Positions 41,209 through 50,290 are shown, counted from the first letter of the stretch. The stretch is 60,573 nucleotides of DNA from Labilithrix sp. (GCA_028287035.1 JAQBQL010000203.1:1-60573); one strand, 5' to 3'. Program-made: numbers and translations. The notes: generated from the letters alone by a model not told the origin.

Positions 41209-41223
41209 TTGCGGCGGCCGCAA
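41209..41223. promoter_or_regulatory. 15-bp perfect palindrome between divergent operons
   Basis: TTGCGGC-G-GCCGCAA is a perfect inverted repeat with a 1-base centre, lying in the 102-bp gap between the acetyltransferase operon (minus) and a glycosyltransferase (plus). Each arm reads TTGCGG, similar to -35 boxes in the window. It could be a regulator site serving both directions, but at this GC content chance is not excluded. Confidence 0.35.
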
Positions 41224-41258
41224 GTTCCATTCGACGCGCACGGCCCCGCTTTTCGCGC

Positions 41259-41264
41259 TAGAAC
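41259..41264 (+). promoter_or_regulatory. -10-like TAGAAC six nt before the glycosyltransferase start
   Basis: TAGAAC, six bases, then ATG 41271. The spacing matches the elements at 2817 and 23957, suggesting a leaderless transcript. No -35 box is obvious. Confidence 0.35.
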
Positions 41265-41270
41265 CGCCGC

Positions 41271-42509
41271 ATGCCGTCCTCGGTAGAGCGCCCGGTGCGA
41301 CTCGTCCACGTGATGACCGCGCCCGAGTCGCTGTTCTTCTTCCTGCGCGGGCAGGTCGCGTTCATGCGCGAGCGTGGGATCGAGCCGCACGGCATCGCGA
41401 CGCCCGGCGAGTTCCTCGATCGCTTTGCCGAGCGCGACCACGTGCCGGTCACCGCCGTGTCCATGCCGCGCAAGATCACGCCGCTCCAGGACCTCGTGGC
41501 GGTGGCGCGGCTCTGGCGCGTGCTGCGGCGGCTCGATCCCGACATCGTCCAAGGGGGCACGCCGAAGGGCGGCCTCCTCGGGATGATGGCGGCGACCCTC
41601 GCGGGCGTCCCCGTGCGCATCTACCACATCCGCGGCTTGCCTCTGATGACCGCGACCGGCGCGCGGCGGCACCTCTACCGCTGGAGCGAGCGCATCTCCT
41701 GCTCGCTCGCGCACCACGTCCTCTGCGTGAGCCACTCGGTGCGGGACGTCGTGATCGCGGAAGGGCTCTGTCCGGCCGGGAAGATCGAGACGCTCAGGAG
41801 CGGCAGCGGCAACGGCGTCGACGGCGCCGGTCGCTTCTCCCCGGCTCGTCTCGGTGAGGACAGCCGCCAGAAGACGCGCGCGCGTTACGGCATTCCCGAC
41901 GACGCGCTGCTCATCGGCTTCGTCGGTCGCCTCATCCAGAAGAAGGGCATCGTCGACCTGATGGCGGCGTGGGACGCCGTGAAGGACGAGCACCCGGAGA
42001 TGCACCTGGTCGTCGGCGGACCGTTCGAGGCGGTCGACCCCATTCCCGACGACGTGAAGCGGCGGATGGAGAGCGATCCGCGCGTCCACGTGGTCGGCTA
42101 CGTCGACGACACTCCGGCGTTCTACACCGCGCTCGATCTGTTCGTGTTCCCCACGTACTTCCACGAGGGCTTCCCGAACGTGCCGCTCGAGGCCGCGGCG
42201 ATGGGCTTGCCCGTCATCGCGACCACGATCGCGGGCTGCACCGACGCGGTCGAGGACGGCGTCACCGGAACGCTCGTCGCGCCGCGCGACCCCGTGGCGC
42301 TCACCGCCGCGATCCGGCGTTACGTCGCGGATCCCGAGCTGCGCCGGCGCCACGGCGCGGCGGGGCGCGAGCGAGTCCTCCGCGAGTTCCGGCCCGAGCT
42401 GATCTGGCAGGCGCTCTTCGAGACGTACCAGCGCCTCCTCGCCGAGCACGCGCCCCAGGTGGCGCCGCACGCGCCGGCCGGCACCCAAGCGGCCGAGCCC
42501 GTCGCGTGA
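41271..42509 (+). CDS. GT4-type glycosyltransferase, PglA-like
   Basis: A 412-residue GT-B enzyme with GTPKGGLLGMMAATLAGV, IYHIRGLPL, FVGRLIQKKGI and the donor-site block YFHEGFPNVPLEAAAMGLPV (EX7E). This form (GTPKG, RGLP, HEGFPN) is typical of PglA/WbaZ-like HexNAc transferases that add the second sugar to a lipid-linked carrier. It is followed by an FAD oxidase with which it overlaps if that gene starts at GTG 42506. Confidence 0.9.
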   Translation: MPSSVERPVRLVHVMTAPESLFFFLRGQVAFMRERGIEPHGIATPGEFLDRFAERDHVPVTAVSMPRKITPLQDLVAVARLWRVLRRLDPDIVQGGTPKGGLLGMMAATLAGVPVRIYHIRGLPLMTATGARRHLYRWSERISCSLAHHVLCVSHSVRDVVIAEGLCPAGKIETLRSGSGNGVDGAGRFSPARLGEDSRQKTRARYGIPDDALLIGFVGRLIQKKGIVDLMAAWDAVKDEHPEMHLVVGGPFEAVDPIPDDVKRRMESDPRVHVVGYVDDTPAFYTALDLFVFPTYFHEGFPNVPLEAAAMGLPVIATTIAGCTDAVEDGVTGTLVAPRDPVALTAAIRRYVADPELRRRHGAAGRERVLREFRPELIWQALFETYQRLLAEHAPQVAPHAPAGTQAAEPVA

Positions 42510-42514
42510 GCTCC

Positions 42515-43738
42515 ATGCACTCCTTCGACACCGTGGTCATCGGCGGGGGCATCGTCGGCATGGCCACGGCCATGGCGCTGCTCGAGCGGTCCGGCGGGCG
42601 ACGTAGCGTGGTCGTGCTCGAGGCCGAGGCCGAGCTCGCCCAGCACCAGACCGGCCGCAACAGCGGGGTCATCCACTCCGGCATCTACTACAAGCCGGGG
42701 TCCCTCAAAGCGCGGCTCTGCGTCGAGGGCCGGACACGCATGCTCCGCTTCTGCGAGGAGCACGACGTGCCCACCGAGCTCTGCGGCAAGGTCATCGTCG
42801 CGACCGACGACCGCGAGCGCGCCGCCCTCGACGTGCTCGAGCGGCGCGGCGTCCAGAACGGCGTCCTCGTGCAGCGCTGCGAGGCCGGCGAGCTCGCCGA
42901 GCGGGAGCCCGCGGTCTCCGGCGTCGCCGCCCTCTTCGTGCCCGGTACGGGCATCGTCTCGTATGCCGCGGTGACGCGCGCGATGGCCAAGGTGGTGGCG
43001 GCGCGCGGCGGCGAGGTGAGGCTCGGCGCGCGCGTGCTCGGCGTCACACGTGGGCCGAGCGAGCTCGCCCTGGAGACGGCGGCGGGCGTCGTCCACGCAC
43101 GCAACATCGTCAACTGCGCGGGGCTCCAGTGCGATCGCATCGCGCTCATGTGCGGGATGGATCCGGGCATCGCCATCATCCCGTTCCGCGGCGAGTACTA
43201 CGACCTCGTGCCGGAGAGCCGGGGCCTCTGCAAGAACCTCATCTACCCCGTGCCCGACGCCCGGTATCCGTTCCTCGGCGTCCACTTCACGCGCGCCGTG
43301 AACGGCACCGTCGAGGCGGGGCCGAACGCCGTCCTGGCGCTGAAGCGCGAGGGCTACGCCAAGACGAGCTTCGCCTTCGAGGACGCGGCGGCGCTCGTCA
43401 CGTACCTGGGCTTCTGGAAGATGGCGAGCGACCACTGGGCCACGGGCGTCTCCGAGATGCACCGCTCGCTCCACAAGGCGACGTTCGTGCGCTCGCTGCA
43501 GAAGCTCGTGCCCGCGATCCAGGCGAAGGATCTCGAGCCTGGCCGGGCCGGCGTCCGCGCGCAGGCGGTCGACCGCGACGGCAAGCTCGCCGACGACTTC
43601 CGCCTCGTGGCCGGCGAGGCGATGCTCCACGTCCTCAACGCGCCATCACCCGCCGCCACCGCATCGATCGCGATCGGGGAGCACCTCGCGCGCGTCGCCG
43701 AGACGACGTTCCGTCCGCCGCTCCGTCTCTCCGCGTAG
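42515..43738 (+). CDS. lhgO: L-2-hydroxyglutarate oxidase (LhgO/YgaF family)
   Basis: A 407-residue FAD oxidoreductase of the DAO family: VVIGGGIVGMATAMALLE, HQTGRNSGVIHSGIYYKPGS and IPFRGEYYDLVPE, characteristic of LhgO. It oxidises L-2-hydroxyglutarate to 2-oxoglutarate, feeding electrons to the membrane. ATG 42515 is chosen, but GTG 42506, which overlaps the upstream stop as GTGA, is equally possible. Functionally it is an outsider among glycan genes, though homologues do occur in polysaccharide loci. Confidence 0.9.
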   Translation: MHSFDTVVIGGGIVGMATAMALLERSGGRRSVVVLEAEAELAQHQTGRNSGVIHSGIYYKPGSLKARLCVEGRTRMLRFCEEHDVPTELCGKVIVATDDRERAALDVLERRGVQNGVLVQRCEAGELAEREPAVSGVAALFVPGTGIVSYAAVTRAMAKVVAARGGEVRLGARVLGVTRGPSELALETAAGVVHARNIVNCAGLQCDRIALMCGMDPGIAIIPFRGEYYDLVPESRGLCKNLIYPVPDARYPFLGVHFTRAVNGTVEAGPNAVLALKREGYAKTSFAFEDAAALVTYLGFWKMASDHWATGVSEMHRSLHKATFVRSLQKLVPAIQAKDLEPGRAGVRAQAVDRDGKLADDFRLVAGEAMLHVLNAPSPAATASIAIGEHLARVAETTFRPPLRLSA

Positions 43739-43750
43739 CAGCGAAGGACG

Positions 43751-46315
43751 TCAGGGCTCCGCGGACCCCGACGTCGCTGGCGATGGCACCGTGGGCGCCG
43801 GGTGCGCGCGCGCGCGCAGCTCCGCCATCCGCGCCGGGTAACGCGGGTCGGACGGGTGCCGGATCGCGAGCGTGCGATACGCCTCGAGCCCATCGGCGAG
43901 CAGCCCCGTCTTGTCGCCGAGCGCGCCGATGCGCTCGAGCAGGTCCTCGCGGTCCGGCGTGATGTCGAGGATGCGCTTGTGGAGCCGCACCGCCTTCAGG
44001 AAGTGTCCGCGCTGCTCCTCCATCGAGGCCGCCCATCCGTACAGCTCGAGGCACTCCGGAGCGGCCCCGCAGCCGGAGCGCACGATCATGTCGAGCATCG
44101 CGTCGGCGCGGCGCACCTGGCCGGTGGCCAGCCCGAGCGCGATGAGCTCCTGCTGGCAATGCATGTGATCGGACACCTTCTCGAGATCCTGCTCGAGCGC
44201 GTCGATCGCGCCGGCGGGATCGCCCCGCTTCGCGCGCACCCGCGCGACCAGCACGTAGCCCTCGCACTTCGCGGGGTCCCGCTGGGTGAGCTCGCGCGCG
44301 GCGGCCGCGGCGCGGTCGAGGCAGGCCGGGCTCCCGTCGCACCACGGAGCGTCGCTGGTCGCGTCGAGCACCTCGGCCTCGATCCGGCGCCGCGCCGCCT
44401 CGATCGAGGTCGGCACGCGCCGCTCGAGCTCCTCGTCGAGCATCACTGCCGTCGACGGGAGACGCGGCGCGATCCCCGCGACCAGCCGGTCGAGCAGCTC
44501 GGCGCCCGCCGGCCCTTCCGGCACCACCTCGAGCGCCGAGAAGCTGTCGTGGACGAGCGGCAGCGACTCCTTCACCACCGCGTCCCGAAGGGAGGTGTCG
44601 TAGGCATACGCAAGGCGGTACTCGAGGCGCGCCTGCGCGGGGTTGCGGGTGACGAGGCTGCGCGCCAGGACGAGGTGGGCCCGGCCGAAGCGAGGGCTGC
44701 GCTCGAGCGCACGCCCCACCCAGCCGACGACGCTCGCTCCGTCCACCGCCTGCGCACGCACCGCCCCCATGAGCGGCACGAAGGGCTCGGCGGGATAGCG
44801 CAGCAGCGACGCGCGCACGTCGTTCCGGAACTCCGCGTCCGGCACGGCGCGGTCGATCGCCTCGGCGCCGAGCGTGCGGCGCGTCGCGGCGAGGCCGTGC
44901 TGCGCATCGGGCAGCACCCAGACCACCGCCACGAGGCTCGCGCCGGCGAGCACGAACGCGGCGACGCGCGCCGAGCCAGCGGGTGACGTGCGCGAGGGGT
45001 CGCGCGAGGTCGGCCGGCCACTGACCACGAGGGCCGCGCAGACGCAGGTGAGCGCGACGATGCCGGGCACCTCGAGGTGGTAGTCGACGAGGTCGTGGAG
45101 GAAGGTCACGACGACCGCCGCCCACGCCCCGACCGCGGGGCGCACCGCGCGCAGCACGATCTGCGGACGGAACGCCCAGAAGAGCAGGCCGAAGCCGGCG
45201 GCGGCGACGGGGATCCCCCACTCGACGACCCACTGGACGACGATGTCCTCCGGGTTCGTCCACGTCACGTAGTCCATGCCCGGACGGATCGCGGCGAACA
45301 CCGTCTCGAAGGAGCCGCGTCCCGAGCCGAGCCAGGGCGAGGCCCGCACGAGCGCGAGCGAGCGGAGCGCGACCTCGCCCTTCATCGTGTCGAGGTCGCG
45401 GAAGTGGCTCGTCGCCTCGGCGTACGACAGCACCACGAGCGTCGTCGCCGCGAGCCCGCAGGCCGCGAGCACCAGGGTGCCGGTGCGCGAGGTGTCGTGC
45501 CGCTTCGTGCCGAAGAACGTGAGCCCGAAGACGAGCAGCGAGCCGAACACGAGCGCTCCGGCGGCGCCGCGCGAGCCCTGCCAGATGCTCATCGCGGCGA
45601 GCACGACGACCGCGCTCCCCGAGATGGCGCGCGGCACGCTACGGCGGGCGAGCAGCGCGCCCAGCGACACGCACGCGCCCAGGTTCATGTACGCCGCGAG
45701 ATGGTTCGTGTTGAGGAGGGGCGCGTAGCGGCCCGGCGCATACGCGTGGATCTCCTGCGGCTGGTAGACCCCGAACACCTTGTCGGCGGACACCGCGGCG
45801 TGACCGAGCGCGCTCAGCGCCATGGCGAGGCTCGACCCGATCACGACGCGCGTGAGGAAGCGCTCGCCGTTCTCGAGCGACGTCACGCGAAGCGCGGAGA
45901 GGAAGACGCATCCGTAGAAGAGGCCCTTCAGGAGCTCGACGTGCGTGGCGGTCGGCGCCACGCTGATCGGGTGGAACGCAGGGCCGGCCTCGTGGAGCGG
46001 CAGGAGCGCCCTCGACCAGATGTCCGCGTTCTCGGGCGCGACGAGCGCGGTGACCGCCGCGGGCAGCGGGATGGCCTGCACGAGCGTCGCCGCGAGCAGC
46101 GTGCCGAGCGCCAGCAGGACGAAGCGGCTCGCCTTCGAGATCGGGATGTCCCGCTCCAGCCAGAGCAGCCCGCACGACAGGCTCGCGAGGCTCGCCACGA
46201 ACACCAGCACCTCGACGGGCACCGAGCCGATCGCGAGGCCCGAGACGGGGATGACCGCGGCGAGCAGCCATTTGCCGACCGTCGTCGCGCGGGTCTCGGC
46301 GGGAGCAGGCGGCAT
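43751..46315 (-). CDS. O-antigen ligase/polymerase-like membrane protein with helical-repeat tail
   Basis: An 854-residue protein. Residues 1 to about 430 contain roughly a dozen membrane segments and a Wzy_C-like region: YAPLLNTNHLAAYMNLGA, SPWLGSGRGSFETVF and DIVVQWVVEWGIP, which resemble the ligase block containing GRG and the Glu of the membrane-proximal loop. Residues from about 480 are soluble and contain tetratricopeptide-like helices (RAHLVLARSLVTRNPAQARLEY, AIDALEQDLEKV). Such proteins polymerise or transfer lipid-linked glycans (WaaL, Wzy or PglL types). Which role applies here cannot be told. Confidence 0.82.
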   Translation of the reverse strand: MPPAPAETRATTVGKWLLAAVIPVSGLAIGSVPVEVLVFVASLASLSCGLLWLERDIPISKASRFVLLALGTLLAATLVQAIPLPAAVTALVAPENADIWSRALLPLHEAGPAFHPISVAPTATHVELLKGLFYGCVFLSALRVTSLENGERFLTRVVIGSSLAMALSALGHAAVSADKVFGVYQPQEIHAYAPGRYAPLLNTNHLAAYMNLGACVSLGALLARRSVPRAISGSAVVVLAAMSIWQGSRGAAGALVFGSLLVFGLTFFGTKRHDTSRTGTLVLAACGLAATTLVVLSYAEATSHFRDLDTMKGEVALRSLALVRASPWLGSGRGSFETVFAAIRPGMDYVTWTNPEDIVVQWVVEWGIPVAAAGFGLLFWAFRPQIVLRAVRPAVGAWAAVVVTFLHDLVDYHLEVPGIVALTCVCAALVVSGRPTSRDPSRTSPAGSARVAAFVLAGASLVAVVWVLPDAQHGLAATRRTLGAEAIDRAVPDAEFRNDVRASLLRYPAEPFVPLMGAVRAQAVDGASVVGWVGRALERSPRFGRAHLVLARSLVTRNPAQARLEYRLAYAYDTSLRDAVVKESLPLVHDSFSALEVVPEGPAGAELLDRLVAGIAPRLPSTAVMLDEELERRVPTSIEAARRRIEAEVLDATSDAPWCDGSPACLDRAAAAARELTQRDPAKCEGYVLVARVRAKRGDPAGAIDALEQDLEKVSDHMHCQQELIALGLATGQVRRADAMLDMIVRSGCGAAPECLELYGWAASMEEQRGHFLKAVRLHKRILDITPDREDLLERIGALGDKTGLLADGLEAYRTLAIRHPSDPRYPARMAELRARAHPAPTVPSPATSGSAEP

Positions 46316-46351
46316 GCGGGCCGGGGATGATAGCGTGCCTCGGGTCCTTCG
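46316..46351. promoter_or_regulatory. Overlapping divergent -10 elements in a 36-bp gap
   Basis: On the minus strand TATCAT (46332-46327) is eleven bases before the ligase-like ATG. On the plus strand TAGCGT (46331-46336) is fifteen bases before the Rieske-fusion ATG. The hexamers share two bases, so the two polymerases would compete for the site. -35 boxes, if any, lie inside the opposite coding regions. Confidence 0.4.
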
Positions 46352-48208
46352 ATGGGTTTGTCCTCCTCCCCCGCCCCTGCTCCTCCCAGCTGGCGCTGCG
46401 TCGGCCGCGTCGAGGACGTCCCCGGGCCCGGATCCTTCTTCACCGTCCCCCTCACCCCGGCCGGCGTCCTCGTCGCGCGCGATGCGGCCGGCGCCCTGCA
46501 CGCCTTTCACGCGGTCTGCACGCACCGCGGGACCGCGTTCCTCCCGGACGGGGCGGCCGGGGCCTGCGCGCGCTTCACGTGCCCCTACCACGGCTTCCAG
46601 TTCGAGCTCGACGGGCGCGCGTGCGCGAACGTCCCCGATCTCGCGCCGGTGCGCCTCGCCGTCGCGCACGGGTTCGTGTTCGTGACGCTCGAGGCCGACG
46701 CTCCGCCGCTCGAGGACGTGCTCGGCGAGGTGCCGCCCTGGCTGCTGCGCGCCGACCTCGACCGCCTCGTGCGCGCGCATCACGTCACCTACGAGATCGC
46801 GGCACGGCTGAGCGTGGTGCTCGAGAACTTCCAGGAGTCGCTCCACTTCACGAGCACCCATCCGGCGCTCGAGGCCCTCACGCCGTCGGCCCGCGCCGAG
46901 ACGTGGACGCCCGGCGACGACGGGCCGTGGCGCGGCGGGATCATGCCGCTCGTCGATGCCGCAGAGACCGTGTCGCTCTCCGGGACGCGGCAAGGGCGCC
47001 CGTGGCTCGTCCCGGACGAGGATCGCCGCGTCGTCCACGACGCGATGCGCTTTCCCGACCTGCTCACGAGCCTCCAGCCCGACTACCTGCTCGTCTTCGT
47101 GCTCGTCGCCACCGGCGAGGCGAAGACCCGCGTGACCGCCTCGATCTACCTGCACGAGGACGCGCCCGCAGGCTCCGCCGACGACGTGAGCGGCTTCTGG
47201 GCGCGCGTGCACGAGGAGGACCGCCTCGCCTGCGAACGCCAGGAGCGCGGCCTGCGCTCCGTGGAGATGCGTGCACGCTACACGGACGTCGAGGAAGGCG
47301 CGGCCCTCGTGGCGGCGCTCGCCAGGCGCTCGGCCGTTCCGCCGATGCGTCCGCCGCAGCGGCTCGCCGGCATCTTCGGGCAGCCCTACGCCGATCTGTC
47401 AGAGCTGATCGACACGAGCGCGCTGCCCGACCTCCACGCCGAGATCACGCGCGGCCTCGCCACCGTCGAGACCGGGTACACGGGCGGAACGCTGAAGTGG
47501 ATGGGCGTGTGCGCCCCGTGGGTGGAGCGGGACGGCTACCGCGACGCGATGGAAGCGGTGCGCGCGATGAGCACCGAGGAGCGGCGCGAGCTCCTCCTCC
47601 TCGGTGACGATCCCGGCGCCGATGCCGACGACCCGGACCTCGTCCTCGGCGACGAGACGGACCACCCCTTCTCGGGCGCGCAGCAGCGGTTCCTCGAGCA
47701 ACGCCACGGGGTCTACTTCCCGTGGAAGGTCTGCTACCACCTGCTCGAGAACGAGCGCTGGGACGACAAGCACTCGGGCCGCGGCAAGGACTTCTCGGAC
47801 GAGGCGCGCGCCGTCTTCCCGCGGACCGTCGCGTTCGTCGAGTCCCTGCCCTTCCGCGAGATCGGGCGCGCCGTCGTGTTCGGTCTACTCGCGAACGACC
47901 ACGCCCCCGCCCACCGCGACAGCGAGCCCGGCAAGGCCCTCGCCATCGCCCAGTCGATCAGCTTCGAGCCGAGCCGCGCCGTCCCGGGCGCGCGCCACAA
48001 GCGGTTCTACCTCGCCACGCCGGACGGCCGCGAGGAGGTCGTGGTCGACGCGCCGGTCTACTGGTTCAACGACATGGACTGGCACGGCGTCCACGCCGAC
48101 CCGTTCTTCCGGTACTCGGTGCGCGTCGACGGCGTGTTCGAGCCGCGCTTCCTCGAGGAGGTGCGCCGCGTGACGACTAACCGCTCGCGACGAGGACCGG
48201 CGCGCTGA
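46352..48208 (+). CDS. Rieske oxygenase fused to a second 2OG/Fe(II)-like oxygenase domain
   Basis: A 618-residue protein. Residues 15-115 form a Rieske 2Fe-2S domain with complete ligands (Cys56, His58, Cys77, His80). The following alpha-subunit catalytic domain has ENFQESLHFTSTHP (bridging Glu162, iron ligands His165 and His170) and the distal EDRLACERQERG with Asp290 as third ligand. From about 440 to 600 lies a separate region with His521-x-Asp523 (AHRDSEP), a distal His578 (DMDWHGV) and an Arg-x-Ser (Arg587, Ser589), the pattern of 2-oxoglutarate-dependent aspartyl/prolyl-hydroxylase-type oxygenases. The linker (340-440) is not recognised. Its 3' end overlaps the convergent ATP-grasp gene by 32 bp. 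The substrate is unknown. Confidence 0.85.
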   Translation: MGLSSSPAPAPPSWRCVGRVEDVPGPGSFFTVPLTPAGVLVARDAAGALHAFHAVCTHRGTAFLPDGAAGACARFTCPYHGFQFELDGRACANVPDLAPVRLAVAHGFVFVTLEADAPPLEDVLGEVPPWLLRADLDRLVRAHHVTYEIAARLSVVLENFQESLHFTSTHPALEALTPSARAETWTPGDDGPWRGGIMPLVDAAETVSLSGTRQGRPWLVPDEDRRVVHDAMRFPDLLTSLQPDYLLVFVLVATGEAKTRVTASIYLHEDAPAGSADDVSGFWARVHEEDRLACERQERGLRSVEMRARYTDVEEGAALVAALARRSAVPPMRPPQRLAGIFGQPYADLSELIDTSALPDLHAEITRGLATVETGYTGGTLKWMGVCAPWVERDGYRDAMEAVRAMSTEERRELLLLGDDPGADADDPDLVLGDETDHPFSGAQQRFLEQRHGVYFPWKVCYHLLENERWDDKHSGRGKDFSDEARAVFPRTVAFVESLPFREIGRAVVFGLLANDHAPAHRDSEPGKALAIAQSISFEPSRAVPGARHKRFYLATPDGREEVVVDAPVYWFNDMDWHGVHADPFFRYSVRVDGVFEPRFLEEVRRVTTNRSRRGPAR

Positions 48209-49433
48209 GCGCCCGGTCGTCGGTCGCGCCGACCTGCACGCGCGCATAGAGGCCCGCGGCCTCGCCGGCGAGCACGAAGACGCCATGGTTCGTGACCTCG
48301 CCGCGCTCGGTCGCGGCGGCGCGGAAGAAGCGCTGCACGATCCACCGGTCCTTCCGGGCGTGCGCCAGCGAGGACGCCCACTCCTCGGCGGTCACGAGCT
48401 TGCCGATGACGACCTCGTCGCCCTCGGCGCCGTAGTCGCTCTTCAGCACCCAGTCGTCCTTCTGCGCGAGCAGCTGCTCCTTGTGCACCGCCTCGAGGCG
48501 ACGCGTCACCGGCACGTGCGCGCGGATCGTCTCCTGCGAACGGCGCGAGAAGCGGTGGATCTGCTCCCACATGAAGGCCATGGACCGCTTGTTCTGCGGG
48601 ACGACCGCGCCGAAGGGATTCACGACGCACGCGCGCGCATCGAGCACCGCGCCGAGCACCGCCTCGAGCGGCTCGTCGAGCGGGCGTGTGTCGAGCACGT
48701 CCTCGTCGTCCCACGCGCTCTGCCGCTCGCCCCACCAGTCCGTCTTGTAATGGCGGAGCACGAGGCTCACCGGCGCGTCGAAGAGGAGGAGCCCGCGCGC
48801 CTCGTCGAGCGCGAGGTTGTAGGGCGAGCCGAGCACCACCTCCCAGCCGCGCGCCTCGAAGGTGGTCTTGTAGAGACGCACGAGCGCGAGGTCCTCGGGC
48901 AGCTCCGTCGGGTAGACGAGCGCCATGCGCCGCGGCGCTCCAGACGCCGCGCCCTTCGCCAGCATGACGCCGGCGAAGTGCTCGGTCACCGCCGCGAAGC
49001 GCGCCGCGAGCCCGCGGTTCGGGTCGGTCATGCCGGCGCGCGCCGCGAGCGGTCCGAGGACGATCGCCTCGGCCTCGCCGGTTGGCGTGTCGCAGTTCAG
49101 CTCGGCGATCTGGTAGCCTTCGTCGGTCGCGAAGACGTCGGCGCGGGCGAGCACGTGCCAGAGCGGCGCGGAGGCGAGCCACATCGCCTTCTGGTACGGC
49201 GTGAGCCCGTAGAACGAGTCGAGCAGCGCGGGCTCGTCGCCCACGATGAGACAGAGCTCGTTGTAGACCTCGGCCACCGCCTCGGCGACGCGGTACATCG
49301 CGCGCGCCTCGGCGGCGCTGACCACGACCGGCTCCTCGCGGAAGCGCGGCGCGCCGAAGACGAACGGGTCGGTGACGATGCCGCTCGCGGTGACGCGCTT
49401 CGCGAACGCCTCGTACGTGCGCGCGTCGTTCAT
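48177..49433 (-). CDS. Glutathionylspermidine-synthase-like ATP-grasp ligase
   Basis: A 418-residue protein with the fold of the C-terminal synthetase of glutathionylspermidine synthase, a circularly permuted ATP-grasp. It has GYQIAELNCDTPTGEAEA, VVNPFGAVVPQNKRSMAFMWE and the ATP-binding VLKSDYGAEGDEVVIG. It lacks an N-terminal CHAP amidase. Homologues (YgiC/YjfC) pair with DUF350 membrane proteins, and exactly that pair is present here with an ATGA overlap. The substrate (an amine-carboxylate ligation) is not known. Confidence 0.88.
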   Translation of the reverse strand: MNDARTYEAFAKRVTASGIVTDPFVFGAPRFREEPVVVSAAEARAMYRVAEAVAEVYNELCLIVGDEPALLDSFYGLTPYQKAMWLASAPLWHVLARADVFATDEGYQIAELNCDTPTGEAEAIVLGPLAARAGMTDPNRGLAARFAAVTEHFAGVMLAKGAASGAPRRMALVYPTELPEDLALVRLYKTTFEARGWEVVLGSPYNLALDEARGLLLFDAPVSLVLRHYKTDWWGERQSAWDDEDVLDTRPLDEPLEAVLGAVLDARACVVNPFGAVVPQNKRSMAFMWEQIHRFSRRSQETIRAHVPVTRRLEAVHKEQLLAQKDDWVLKSDYGAEGDEVVIGKLVTAEEWASSLAHARKDRWIVQRFFRAAATERGEVTNHGVFVLAGEAAGLYARVQVGATDDRALSAPVLVASG

Positions 49434-50290
49434 CCCACGAGACGGGCGACGGCGAGGGCGGTCGCGACGTAGCTCACCGCCTCGAGCACGCCCATGCCGT
49501 GGTTACGCTCGATGCCGATCCCGGTGTCGAGCCGGCCGCCGCGCAGCCGGAGGGGCGCGCCGAGGAGCAGGGTCTGCACGAACACCTGCCGCACCGGGTA
49601 GAGCGCCAGCGCGAGCAGCAGCATCGAGCAGAAGCCCTTCACCGAGGTCGCCCAGCTCACGAAGTCGCCGTCGAGCGCGGAGCCGACGATGATCGCGACG
49701 GCGATCGAGACGCCGGCGTAGCTGAGCGACGCGGCCAGGTTCTCGCCCTGGATCTGCTCGGCGTCGTCGTACGTGGTGAGCGCGCGGAAGAGCGTCACGA
49801 ACGCCCACAGGGCGATCATGGCGAGCACGAAGAAGAGGAGCGACAGCCCGACGTCGCGCAGCACGCTGCCGGCGATGGCATGCGCCGCCACGATGCCGGT
49901 CGCCACGTAGTGAGCCCCGCCCGCGAGGCCTGCCGCGACGTTGCCGCGCGCGATCTCGGCCGGGAGCCGCGACCGGAGGAGGAGGTGCGTGCCGAGGCGG
50001 CCCATCAGGGCCACGAGCACGAGGCCGAGCACCCCGAAGGAGCCGGCGGCGATCACGTCCGCCAGCAGGTCTTCCCCGCGCACGCAGTTCTTCACGGCCG
50101 CCGCGGCCACCAGGAAGACCGCGAGCACCTGCCCCACGTCGAGGAGGTGCCGCGCGGCATTGTCCTCGCCGAAGCTCTTCCCGACGGTCGTGCCGGGGGT
50201 GAGCACGCGCCGCCCGAGGCGGAAGAGCGCCAGCAGCACGAGGGTCGTAGAGGCCGCGAACCCGAGGGCATACAGCGGCGGAAGCTCCAT
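49430..50290 (-). CDS. DUF350 membrane protein, two repeats
   Basis: A 286-residue polytopic protein with about eight hydrophobic segments. Two similar halves are visible (GKSFGEDNAARHLLDVGQVLAV and IQGENLAASLSYAGVSIAV), as in duplicated DUF350 (YjfL-type) proteins. DUF350 proteins are linked in many genomes to the ATP-grasp family at 48177. The role is unknown, with membrane stress or envelope modification suggested by context only. ATG 50290 is preceded by TAGTAG ten bases upstream on the minus strand. Confidence 0.83.
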   Translation of the reverse strand: MELPPLYALGFAASTTLVLLALFRLGRRVLTPGTTVGKSFGEDNAARHLLDVGQVLAVFLVAAAAVKNCVRGEDLLADVIAAGSFGVLGLVLVALMGRLGTHLLLRSRLPAEIARGNVAAGLAGGAHYVATGIVAAHAIAGSVLRDVGLSLLFFVLAMIALWAFVTLFRALTTYDDAEQIQGENLAASLSYAGVSIAVAIIVGSALDGDFVSWATSVKGFCSMLLLALALYPVRQVFVQTLLLGAPLRLRGGRLDTGIGIERNHGMGVLEAVSYVATALAVARLVG

